Positions 16,137 to 23,840 of a stretch of DNA of 27,172 nucleotides are shown piece after piece. The position numbers and the translations under genes were made by a program. Each line of letters starts with the position of its first letter. Positions within the stretch are counted from its first letter, which is position 1. The DNA is taken from assembly GCA_910586435.1 (NCBI GenBank), contig CAJUGT010000011.1, positions 23,982-51,153 of the forward strand. Reading direction: 5' to 3'. The notes beneath the pieces were generated by a model. That model did not search any database. It was not told where the DNA came from and saw only the letters and a list, made by a program, of their open reading frames with translations. The DNA is from an uncultured Acetatifactor sp. Lineage in GTDB: Bacteria; Bacillota; Clostridia; Lachnospirales; Lachnospiraceae.

Positions 16137-18425
16137 TTAATTATTCTCACCCACATATATCTTGATTCGGCTCTGAATAACAGATGCCACCTCATCCACA
16201 GATTTCTGCCCTTTGTAAAAGGCATCCGCCTCCTCATTGATAATGCTTACAATCTGGCTGCCATAGTTATAGTTGATTGGACGGGAATTTTCCAGGAGCT
16301 CCATAATAATATCCACTTCTTCCTGTGTGGTGGTATGATATTCGTAAGACCAGCCGTCCTGATATCCTATACTGCCCCCACCCATGATGGCAACCTGATT
16401 GCCATTTTCATCTACATAATACTCTACCTTGGTAGCCTCGGCAATCATGGCATCCAGTTTGGACTTCACCACAGGGAACCCATTCCAGTATCTCCCGCTA
16501 TCTTCCTGAGTCAAAACTGACTCAATAAACGCCCAGGCGCCCTCTTTATTCCCGGATTTGGCCGTAATCCCATATGCCTGATTGGTCATAATCGCATGCC
16601 CGCCTTCCCCGCTTATAGTAGGGAATCCGATACATGTCATCTGCCCTTCAAATTCCTCTATGGGAATCTGAATGTCATTGAAACCGGTAAGCCCCACCGT
16701 ATCCAGAAGCACTTCGCCATTCTGTATCTTGGTAGGCGTAGAAGCCTCATCCGACCTCCAATCGTATGCATCCGGAAAACGATTCACAAAGGTAAGCATA
16801 CTTTTAAATTCTTCAGAATCAAATTTACATTCTCCTGTGGTCCAGTCAACAAACTCGCTTTCGTTGTACATCATTAAGTATTGCATGAACTGTCCTTTGG
16901 TAACTCCGTCAAAAAGAGCTTTGCCGGGATTGGCATCCGCATAGGCAATGAGGTCATTAACGGTCCACCCCTTCTTTCCCTCAAGGTCTTTGGCGCTGCC
17001 CGCCACAGTCATAATACTGAAATTATTCGGAATGCTCACCAGCACCCCCTCATATGTATAAGCTTCCAGAGCCTTCTCCACCAGATCTGAACGGTTCAGC
17101 ACAGTACTTTTCTCCAGGTAAGGCGCCAAGTCCTCAAACACTCCCTTTGCCGCCAGCTGAGAGACATTCACCCCATAAAGCTCAATAATATCAGGGCCAT
17201 TCTTGGATGTGATATCATTATTCAGATTGGTCAAAGCATCGTTTAAAGCATTGTTATAATCGTCATACTCGTCAGGCATATACTCCCTGATGCTGATATG
17301 ATACTTGTCGCTGCTCTTGTTGAACTTCACCGCGGATGACCGAAGCTCGGAATCCCCATATATGCTGCCTATCAAAATGATTTCTTTCTGCTCCACCTCA
17401 CTGCTCTTTTTCTTGGTCAGCAGCGCAATTCCGCTGTCATTGGTCTCCCAATCCTGATATACCACCGCCAGCCTGCCGTCTTCCAGTGTACCGCAGGCGG
17501 ATACAGAGGAACCGTCTATGTCACTGTCCAGCCAGTCAAAAAGCTCTTCTTTCGTCTGAGTCTGCAAATCGTATTCATAAACTTTGCTGCTGTCAAAGAT
17601 CAGAAAATCCTTCTCGATACCCGGCCCCAGAGAACTGTTGCCTCCCCCGGAGAATCCTTCATAGGAAGCTCCCAGCTTCTTTCCGTCGAAATCAAGCTCT
17701 GTCAGGGTCGAACCATTGCCCCCATCGCTGCCCGTGCCCAAAATATTGATATATACCTTTCCGTCTTTGCCCCGTCCCATACCGCTGACCCATCCGTTTG
17801 ACATATCGGCCAGCGCAATCTTCCCCTGATACGCGCCCTGCTCATTATAAAGCATTACGAAATCCTCCAGGCAAATGTAGCATCGCCCCTGGCCGTCCAC
17901 AGTCATGGTTCTGAGATATATGTTATCCGAATCCAGCTCTTTTTTAAACTGTTCTGTCAGATTTTCCGAATATACCATGGTTCCCTGGGAATCAAATTTA
18001 TACAGGACCTGCCTGGAATCATATACTCCCTCTGACACAGGAATTGAATCATATGTAACAATATAAATGGCCCCGTCGGCACCTATGACAAATTCATTGA
18101 TATTTGCGCTCACTCCTTCGTCAGGCCACGCCAGCGAAATCGTTTCCGTCTGCTTATCTGTAATAGAATACCTGCATAAATTACTCTGCCCCTGCCCTGT
18201 CTCCTCATCCCACGCCCAGGAAGAATAATATGCGTCGTTCCCGGAAAGCTGCATGTTGTAATAGGATACATTCTCACCTTCCACTGTGATAAATTCCGGC
18301 ACATACACCCATTCCTTCCTTACGGTATCACCGGAAGCCTCCGTATCGCCACAGGCGCTTAAGGGCAATACCAACATGGCAGAAAGCGCAAGCGCTCCTG
18401 CGCACCGCACCAGTTTATTTTTCAT
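16137..18425 (-). CDS. Large solute-binding lipoprotein with N-terminal propeller-like region (first copy)
   Basis: 762 residues from the ATG at 18425, with AGAGGTG 5 nt upstream; the longer frame reaches back through the promoter and is rejected. Lipobox LSAC (Cys25). Residues about 35-370 consist of beta-strand repeats with blade-like phrases (GADGAIYIVTYD, GKDGKVYINILG, LEDGRLAVVYQDW). Residues about 375-762 are an extracellular solute-binding fold (IILIGSIYGDSELRSSAVKFN, NDITSKNGPDIIELYG, NKEGAWAFIESVL). It closes with INEEADAFYKGQKSVDEVASVIQSR, paralogous to the copy at 8642-11068. First gene of the operon, with its own promoter. The propeller-like part is unusual for a binding protein and could bind a second ligand or a partner. 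Confidence 0.87.
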   Translation of the reverse strand: MKNKLVRCAGALALSAMLVLPLSACGDTEASGDTVRKEWVYVPEFITVEGENVSYYNMQLSGNDAYYSSWAWDEETGQGQSNLCRYSITDKQTETISLAWPDEGVSANINEFVIGADGAIYIVTYDSIPVSEGVYDSRQVLYKFDSQGTMVYSENLTEQFKKELDSDNIYLRTMTVDGQGRCYICLEDFVMLYNEQGAYQGKIALADMSNGWVSGMGRGKDGKVYINILGTGSDGGNGSTLTELDFDGKKLGASYEGFSGGGNSSLGPGIEKDFLIFDSSKVYEYDLQTQTKEELFDWLDSDIDGSSVSACGTLEDGRLAVVYQDWETNDSGIALLTKKKSSEVEQKEIILIGSIYGDSELRSSAVKFNKSSDKYHISIREYMPDEYDDYNNALNDALTNLNNDITSKNGPDIIELYGVNVSQLAAKGVFEDLAPYLEKSTVLNRSDLVEKALEAYTYEGVLVSIPNNFSIMTVAGSAKDLEGKKGWTVNDLIAYADANPGKALFDGVTKGQFMQYLMMYNESEFVDWTTGECKFDSEEFKSMLTFVNRFPDAYDWRSDEASTPTKIQNGEVLLDTVGLTGFNDIQIPIEEFEGQMTCIGFPTISGEGGHAIMTNQAYGITAKSGNKEGAWAFIESVLTQEDSGRYWNGFPVVKSKLDAMIAEATKVEYYVDENGNQVAIMGGGSIGYQDGWSYEYHTTTQEEVDIIMELLENSRPINYNYGSQIVSIINEEADAFYKGQKSVDEVASVIQSRIKIYVGENN

Positions 18426-18473
18426 AATCACACCTCTCCTCAATATAAAGTAAAAACTCAATACGCAGTTCCT

Positions 18474-18496
18474 ACGCCCCTCCCCTTCCAGGGCGT
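18474..18496 (-). promoter_or_regulatory. Small stem-loop in the leader of the transporter operon
   Basis: ACGCCC (18474-18479) and GGGCGT (18491-18496) form a perfect 6-bp stem with an 11-nt loop, between the start of transcription and the ribosome site. No U-tract follows. A role in message stability or regulation is possible but not shown. Confidence 0.35.
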
Positions 18497-18520
18497 CCCT
18501 CATTCCAAAACCACATATTG

Positions 18521-18549
18521 AGTATAGCACACTATTTCAAAATTGAACC
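18521..18549 (-). promoter_or_regulatory. Extended -10 promoter of the transporter operon
   Basis: Reading the minus strand, TATACT (18521-18526) is preceded by TG at the extended -10 position. The -35 is poor (GGTTCA at 18544-18549, 17-nt spacer). Transcription would start near 18514, about 90 nt before the ATG at 18425. A weak -35 suggests dependence on an activator, but no regulator gene is in the window. Confidence 0.6.
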
Positions 18550-18613
18550 TTAAGATTTTATGAATTACAGAAAAATAAAGCATACAATTGCAATCATTTT
18601 GTAATTTTTTGTT

Positions 18614-18631
18614 GGGAAACCTGCTTTTCCC
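18614..18631. terminator. Weak stem-loop downstream of the PHP gene
   Basis: GGGAAA (18614-18619) pairs with TTTCCC (18626-18631) around a 6-nt loop, just past the stop of the PHP-domain gene. No clear U-tract follows on the minus strand, so termination is uncertain; it marks the boundary before the next promoter. Confidence 0.3.
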
Positions 18632-18645
18632 GCTGATTTCGCAGG

Positions 18646-19434
18646 CTATTTTATACGAATATAATACTTGCGCAGTTCCCTGGTTCTCTTCCCATAGCGC
18701 CACATGCTGCCCAAATGATTATAGAACCAGAAGGACTCCACCAGAAGCCTGTTTGCCTTTCCCATTTTGTCTTTGGTGGTCTTGCCGTAATACTCTCCGC
18801 CGCAGACCGCCGCTTCCTGCCCCTTCTCCCTTATCAAACCAATCAAATCGGATTCGGAGGAAATCTTTTCCGCCAACTCCGTATATCCAAGCCCTATGCA
18901 GTCTTCTTTATGCGCGTCGCTGCCGCCGAAAACCGGTTTGCCGAACCGCATGGCAAGGTCCATGGCCTTTGCGTTGCTTTCCGGACTCTCGCAGGAGTTA
19001 AATCCTTCCAGAAAATCAAATTTGTCAATCACCGCCAGCTGATTGCGGAATTTTCTGGTATTGATGATGCTTAAGTACTTCTCACCACATGGGTGAGCAG
19101 GCCCTAATATGCCCCCGTATTTATGAACAATTTCAATCAGGAAACGTACCGGCAGCCCCCTAAGCTCCAAAATCTTGAGCTTCACCCCTTCCGGCATAAT
19201 CACCAGAATATGTCCGGCGTCAATGGTATCGTATTCCACGCCTTTCAGTACCACAAAACTGTTGTCATAATTCTCCTTTACCTTTTTCCACTCACGGTAT
19301 CCATTGTAAGAATCATGATCACTGATCAACATCCCGTCAAAGCCTTTTTCCTTCAATTTGGCAATAAATTCTTCTATGGGAACCTTGCCGTCCAGTGAAC
19401 CTTCTTTCGTATGACAATGCATATCCAATTTCAT
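18646..19434 (-). CDS. PHP-domain metal-dependent phosphoesterase
   Basis: 262 residues from the ATG at 19434, with GGAGG 10 nt upstream. All PHP metal-site motifs are visible: HCH (H6, H8), SDHD (38-41), E67, H75 or H114 in GPAHPCGEKY, and GSDAH (D173, H175). The family hydrolyses phosphate esters, including nucleoside bisphosphates, nucleotides and histidinol phosphate; the substrate of this member cannot be told. No signal peptide, so cytoplasmic. The basic C-terminal segment of about 50 residues is not part of the core fold. It starts 54 nt after the stop of the FtsX-like permease gene with no terminator between, so it is probably the last gene of that ABC operon. Confidence 0.88.
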   Translation of the reverse strand: MKLDMHCHTKEGSLDGKVPIEEFIAKLKEKGFDGMLISDHDSYNGYREWKKVKENYDNSFVVLKGVEYDTIDAGHILVIMPEGVKLKILELRGLPVRFLIEIVHKYGGILGPAHPCGEKYLSIINTRKFRNQLAVIDKFDFLEGFNSCESPESNAKAMDLAMRFGKPVFGGSDAHKEDCIGLGYTELAEKISSESDLIGLIREKGQEAAVCGGEYYGKTTKDKMGKANRLLVESFWFYNHLGSMWRYGKRTRELRKYYIRIK

Positions 19435-19488
19435 TTTACCCTAACCTCCATACGGCCCTGCCGCAAACTAAATGTTTCACTTTCGTTT

Positions 19489-22400
19489 TTAATCCACACT
19501 CTTCAGCGATTCCGTCATGCTGATACCTTCCAGTTTCCTCTCCATGACTTTGTTCACAAACCATGCGAACAAAATGGTAAGAATCGCGCTGTAACAATAA
19601 CTTACCGGCTTCACATAAATATCAAAATTCATCATATCCACTTGTATTTCATTCATGACAAACATATGCAGAAAATGTCCCAGAATCAGCCCCACCACTG
19701 TCCCCAGCGCCGTCAGCAAAAGATTCTCCCGAAATACATAAGAAGCCGTCTCATTTTTATAAAAGCCCAATACTTTAATTGTGGCAATCTCTCTGACCCT
19801 CTCGGTAATATTGATATTGGTCAGATTATACAGAACAATAAATGCCAGTCCGGCAGCACACAATATGACCACCGCCACAATAATGTTCAGGCTCGCCATC
19901 ATATTATCCACACGGTCCATGGTATCCCTGATAACCGTCACATTCACCACCTGTTCCAGCTGCATCAACGCCGCCGCAATCTCATGGGGCACTTCCTCCC
20001 CCGCTTCCTGCGCCAGATTCACATAAGCTGTCTTCCTTTCCGGTTCTTCCCCTGTGCATTCCTGCCAGGTCTCTTGGGAGATATGAATATAATCCCCGAT
20101 ATAATTCTCATAAATTGCGGAAACCGTAACAGTTACGGTTCGCATATCGTCGTCTCTCAAGGCAATATTGTCCCCAATTTTGATACGGTACACTCTTGCC
20201 AGCTTATTGGAAATCACCGCTTCCCCCAAACCGGGATAGTCAATCGGATCTTTCCCTTCCGTGTGAAGGTCTACAAAATCCGGCAGTTCTGCCTCTGTCC
20301 CCACCACAAGAGTCACGGATCTGACGCCGTTATCGTACACCAAATCCATATTTTTCTCCATAACGCAGGTGTAGCCACAAAGCCCTGCTCCCTCCAGCTC
20401 CTCAAGGGCGTTTCCAAGCTCCTGGCCGGCATTTTCCTGAAAAGATACACCGAGGTCAAAGACTTCTATCTCCCCAAACTGCATTTTGGCCACATTCGCT
20501 ATGGAGTCCTTAATGCCAAACCCTGTCACCAGCAATGCCGTACACCCGCTGATTCCCAGCACCATCATAAACAGCCTTCTCTTATAACGGAAAATATTGC
20601 GCAGGGATACTTTTTTCAGAAATCCCAATCTCTTCCACAGAAAAGGAATATATTCCAAGAATACTCTCTTTCCTGCCTTGGGCGACTTAGGCCGCATCAA
20701 CGCGGCAGCCACCTGCGCCAGCTCCACCCGGCAGGACAGCCATGTGGCGCCAATGGAGCACAGCAGGGATACTGCCAAAGAAATAACAGCCAGTTTCCAG
20801 TCAAACAGATAAGCGATTGGATCCGCCTGATACATAATCCCATATCCGTACCACACCACCTTGGGAAATCCCCAGGTTCCCCCAAAATATCCCACCAGAC
20901 AGCCCCCAACCGCCGCCAGTCCGGAATATGTGGTATACTTGGACATAACTGCCCATTCTCCGTACCCCAGGGCCTTTAATACGCCAATCTGGGTTCTCTG
21001 CTCCTCCACCATCCTGTTCATGGTGGTAATGCAGACCAGAGCCGCCACCAGGAAAAAAAACAAAGGAAAGATGGTGGCAATTCCCGCTACAATCTCTGAG
21101 TCGCTCTCAAAACACACATACCCCACATTGGTGTCCCTGCCCAGCACATAGACATCCGGCTCCTTCAGTTGGGATAATTCCCTCCTGGCATCCGCCAGTT
21201 CTGTCTCCGCCTCAGAAATCTTCTCTTCAAATTCTGTCAGCCCCTCCGCATATTCCTGCTCTCCCTCCCTGTATTCCCGCTTGCCGTCCGCAAGCTCCTG
21301 CTCTTTTTCCATCAGAGTTTTCTGTCCGTCCGCAAGCTCCTCTTTTGCTTCCTCAATGGCTATTGCTCCATCCGCAAGTTCTGCTTTGGCTTCTTCTATG
21401 GACTTTCTTCCATCCGTAAGCTGCTGCCTGGCATCTTCAAGGGCCTGCCGCCCTTTTGCAATTTCCTCCTCCGCATCCAAAATCTCTTTCCAGGACTTGG
21501 CAAGTTCCCTGTCCCCCTCTTCCAACGCCAAGGCTGCCAGGTCAAGCTGTGCCATGTAAAGGGCAATGACTTTCTCTCCCTCCGCAATAGCTCCCAGCCC
21601 CGCCGCCAGTTCCTGTTCAGAAATCAGTCCCGCCGCTGCTGCGGCCTGCAAACCCGCCTTCTGAATCCCCAGCTGCTCTGACTCGACTTCCAGCTTTGCC
21701 CGATTCTCCGCCACAATCTGTTTTCCATCTTCTACTTCCCTGTTGCCTTCTTCCCATTGACGTTTTCCTTCGGCAAGATCCGCTTCTCCCTTCTTCAGCT
21801 CCTCTTCCTTCCCGGCTATGGTGGTTTCGGCATCCGCAAGTTCCTGCTCCTTCTCCGCAATGGTAATCCGGGCATCCGCAAGCTCCTGCTCTTTTTCTTT
21901 CAGGGTCTGTTCCCCTTCCGCAAGCTCTTTTTTCGCGTCTTCCAGCGCCTGCTCACCTTCCAGTATTTCTGCTTTGGCATCCGCCAGAGTTTGGGCCGCG
22001 TCCGCCAGCTCCTCTTCCCCCTCCGCTTTTTTCTCCGCGAATTCCTTCTCAGCATCGGCCAATTCTGCCTCCGCCTCTCTTACGATTCTCTCATACCTTC
22101 CAAGAGCCGCCTCTTTTGCCATCTGCTCCCAATATGGTTCCTCCCTGTCCACAAAGCCGGCGTATTCCTGACTGTACAAGTCATAGTCCTGCAAAAACCG
22201 CACATAAATCTCCGTGTCATAGTCTACGTCAAAACCATCCCTCGGCAGATAGAGGAAGCCGTCCAGCTTCCCTGTTCCCAGTGAGGTATTGCCCCTTTCG
22301 TACTGCAAATACAGAGGGGACTGAACCACCCCCACAATCGTATACGCCCCATGCGCAAACCGCTCCAGATCTTCCTCTTTATTGTCTTCCGAAAGATAAA

Positions 22401-22845
22401 GAACGCTGCCCACGTCAGAATCCCCCAAAAGCTTGCTGTCCACAAGACACTCATACCCCGACTGGGGCATTCTGCCGGAAAGCAGTTTCAGGGTATTGAC
22501 CTCTTCCGTGATGCTATATGCTTTTATCACGCCCTGGTTGCCGTCTCCCATATGATACAATATATCAAAAGATACCGCTCCTTCCACCGCATCTGCGTTT
22601 TCCTCAAACTTTTCGGCGGCTTCCTTATCAAATCCCAATGTGGAAATCAGGCGGAAATCATAAAAATCATGCCGATACAGATAGTCCTTCACCGTGACCA
22701 GCATTGCCTCTTTCGCAACCGTCAAACCTGCAAAAAAACCTACCCCCAGAGCGACTATGGCAAAAATCGCCATAAAACGCCCAAGACTTGACCAAATCTC
22801 TCTGAAAGTAGACTTTCTCAGAAGCGTTTTCCTTTGGAATGACAT
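19489..22845 (-). CDS. FtsX-family ABC permease with a long extracellular coiled-coil stalk
   Basis: 1118 residues from the ATG at 22845 (GAGG about 11 nt upstream, a loose spacing). One N-terminal membrane helix at about 20-40, then an extracellular domain. A coiled coil runs from about 245 to 560, made of near-repeats of 14 residues such as KEQELADA and KEELADGQ. The first FtsX helix bundle lies at about 580-720 (IGVLKALGYGEWAVMSKYTTY is the usual FtsX coupling segment), then a second extracellular domain at about 770-970 and a second FtsX bundle at about 980-1105 (REIATIKVLGFYKNE). It is the duplicated FtsX architecture that pairs with a LolD/MacB-type ATPase, encoded next to it at 22952-23656. 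These permeases work as mechanical transducers or lipid/peptide exporters; the substrate is unknown. The stalk is far longer than a basic FtsX permease needs and should reach into the cell wall. Confidence 0.9.
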   Translation of the reverse strand: MSFQRKTLLRKSTFREIWSSLGRFMAIFAIVALGVGFFAGLTVAKEAMLVTVKDYLYRHDFYDFRLISTLGFDKEAAEKFEENADAVEGAVSFDILYHMGDGNQGVIKAYSITEEVNTLKLLSGRMPQSGYECLVDSKLLGDSDVGSVLYLSEDNKEEDLERFAHGAYTIVGVVQSPLYLQYERGNTSLGTGKLDGFLYLPRDGFDVDYDTEIYVRFLQDYDLYSQEYAGFVDREEPYWEQMAKEAALGRYERIVREAEAELADAEKEFAEKKAEGEEELADAAQTLADAKAEILEGEQALEDAKKELAEGEQTLKEKEQELADARITIAEKEQELADAETTIAGKEEELKKGEADLAEGKRQWEEGNREVEDGKQIVAENRAKLEVESEQLGIQKAGLQAAAAAGLISEQELAAGLGAIAEGEKVIALYMAQLDLAALALEEGDRELAKSWKEILDAEEEIAKGRQALEDARQQLTDGRKSIEEAKAELADGAIAIEEAKEELADGQKTLMEKEQELADGKREYREGEQEYAEGLTEFEEKISEAETELADARRELSQLKEPDVYVLGRDTNVGYVCFESDSEIVAGIATIFPLFFFLVAALVCITTMNRMVEEQRTQIGVLKALGYGEWAVMSKYTTYSGLAAVGGCLVGYFGGTWGFPKVVWYGYGIMYQADPIAYLFDWKLAVISLAVSLLCSIGATWLSCRVELAQVAAALMRPKSPKAGKRVFLEYIPFLWKRLGFLKKVSLRNIFRYKRRLFMMVLGISGCTALLVTGFGIKDSIANVAKMQFGEIEVFDLGVSFQENAGQELGNALEELEGAGLCGYTCVMEKNMDLVYDNGVRSVTLVVGTEAELPDFVDLHTEGKDPIDYPGLGEAVISNKLARVYRIKIGDNIALRDDDMRTVTVTVSAIYENYIGDYIHISQETWQECTGEEPERKTAYVNLAQEAGEEVPHEIAAALMQLEQVVNVTVIRDTMDRVDNMMASLNIIVAVVILCAAGLAFIVLYNLTNINITERVREIATIKVLGFYKNETASYVFRENLLLTALGTVVGLILGHFLHMFVMNEIQVDMMNFDIYVKPVSYCYSAILTILFAWFVNKVMERKLEGISMTESLKSVD
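21170..22105. repeat. Degenerate tandem repeats encoding the coiled-coil stalk
   Basis: The stretch encodes many variants of ELADG/ELADA units at multiples of 7 codons. At DNA level phrases such as CCGCAAGCTCCTGCTC recur (near 21288 and near 21877), separated by about 590 bases. Such internal similarity can recombine and change stalk length. Confidence 0.6.
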
Positions 22846-22893
22846 TCTCCACTCTTCCTCCCAGTTTCTCTTCCATTCTTGCCCATTTCAGAC

Positions 22894-22938
22894 TTCCAGG
22901 CCTGAAGTTCCAAACAGGCATACTTTGACCGCCTGGAA
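22894..22938 (-). promoter_or_regulatory. 8-bp inverted repeat between ATPase and permease genes
   Basis: TTCCAGGC (22894-22901) and GCCTGGAA (22931-22938) are perfect inverted repeats 29 nt apart in the 106-nt gap between the two ABC genes. No U-tract follows. The gap is long for an operon; the structure may affect processing or relative expression. Confidence 0.4.
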
Positions 22939-22951
22939 TACCCATGCGTAT

Positions 22952-23656
22952 CTACCACTCTATCTCAGAGATATCCACAATATGATCGTTTTTTACCATA
23001 CTGGCCACAGTCCCGCTCTTTACTGTAATCACCCTGTCCGCCATAGCTGTAATGGCCTGATTGTGGGTGATGACTATGACCGTTTTTCCCATGTTCCGGC
23101 AAGTGTCCTGCAACAGTTTCAGCACCGCCTTACCTGTATTATAATCCAGAGCTCCTGTGGGTTCATCGCACAAAAGCAGTTTCGGATTCTTCGCCAAAGC
23201 CCTTGCGATGGCCACACGCTGCTGTTCCCCTCCCGATAACTGGGCGGGAAAATTCCTGGCTCTGTCTTTCAGCCCCACCTGTTCCAACACGGTGGCGGCA
23301 TCCAAAGGTTCCCTGCAAATCTGTGCCGCCAATTCCACATTCTCCAAAGCGGTCAGATTCTGTACCAGATTATAGAATTGAAACACAAACCCTACGTCAA
23401 AACGTCTGTATGCCGTGAGTTCTTTTTTATTATAAGCCGATACCTCTTGTCCGTCCAGAAAAACTTTTCCCCCCGACAGGGTATCCATTCCCCCTAAAAT
23501 ATTCAATATGGTTGTCTTGCCGGCGCCGGAAGCCCCAACAATCACGCAAAACTCGCCTTTTTCAACCTCAAAGTTCACACCGTGAAGGGCTTTTATCTCC
23601 ACCTCACCAGTGCCATATACTTTTTCCACATTCTGAAAGCTTACAAAGGAACCCAT
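22952..23656 (-). CDS. ABC transporter ATPase, LolD/MacB type
   Basis: 234 residues from the ATG at 23656, chosen because AGGA lies 9 nt upstream; another ATG two codons earlier is too close to it. A complete nucleotide-binding domain: Walker A GASGAGKTT (41-49), Q-loop VFQFYNL (Q93), signature LSGGEQQ (140-146), Walker B LLLCDEP (160-166), D-loop GALD, and switch His198 in VITHNQA. The signature and the segment after the Q-loop are of the type that powers FtsX-fold permeases. It hydrolyses ATP at the cytoplasmic face for the large permease encoded 106 nt downstream. It is not an MsmX-type sugar-importer ATPase, so it is unlikely to serve the CUT1 permeases in the next operon. Confidence 0.95.
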   Translation of the reverse strand: MGSFVSFQNVEKVYGTGEVEIKALHGVNFEVEKGEFCVIVGASGAGKTTILNILGGMDTLSGGKVFLDGQEVSAYNKKELTAYRRFDVGFVFQFYNLVQNLTALENVELAAQICREPLDAATVLEQVGLKDRARNFPAQLSGGEQQRVAIARALAKNPKLLLCDEPTGALDYNTGKAVLKLLQDTCRNMGKTVIVITHNQAITAMADRVITVKSGTVASMVKNDHIVDISEIEW

Positions 23657-23697
23657 CTTCATCCATCCTGTCTGAGATAATAACCCGCATTTTCTTC

Positions 23698-23715
23698 CAA
23701 TATCCGGAAATATTG
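23698..23715. promoter_or_regulatory. Dyad in the leader of the ABC operon, possible operator
   Basis: CAATATCCGGAAATATTG is a perfect 6-6-6 inverted repeat (CAATAT/ATATTG around CCGGAA), centred about 27 nt after the predicted start of transcription and about 50 nt before the ATG. Its symmetry and place suit a repressor site or a short RNA hairpin; no regulator gene is present to support either. Confidence 0.4.
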
Positions 23716-23740
23716 TTCCGTCAAACCTTAACCACAAAAA

Positions 23741-23769
23741 AGTATAACACAAAACCTTCCCTTCTACAA
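23741..23769 (-). promoter_or_regulatory. Extended -10 promoter of the ABC-FtsX-PHP operon
   Basis: Reading the minus strand, TTGTAG (23764-23769), 17-nt spacer and TATACT (23741-23746) with TG at the extended -10 position. The predicted start is near 23734, giving a leader of about 78 nt. Confidence 0.65.
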
Positions 23770-23776
23770 ATTGTTT

Positions 23777-23785
23777 TGTTATAAT
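23777..23785 (+). promoter_or_regulatory. Extended -10 promoter of the glycosyltransferase gene
   Basis: TGTTATAAT holds a perfect TATAAT (23780-23785) with the TG extension. The -35 region (around 23757-23762) is weak and abuts the -35 of the divergent ABC operon. The leader to the ATG at 23841 is about 49 nt. Confidence 0.65.
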
Positions 23786-23840
23786 TAAGAAAAAAGTTAT
23801 TACATATCACACTATTATAAGATAAAGGTTGGGAAAATTT

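Noticed and set aside
18426..18645. Small gene or RNA in the gap before the transporter operon
   Set aside because: Only a promoter, a short leader stem-loop and a weak hairpin are visible; no frame has a ribosome site.
19411..20979. Open frame of 522 codons on the plus strand
   Set aside because: It lies wholly opposite the FtsX-like permease and PHP genes, which have clear motifs; its translation is rich in His, Arg, Gln and Pro with no recognisable domain and no ribosome site.
22952..23656. ATPase for the CUT1 sugar permeases
   Set aside because: Its sequence is of the LolD/MacB type and it lies next to an FtsX-fold permease; CUT1 ATPases are longer and have a C-terminal regulatory domain that is absent here.
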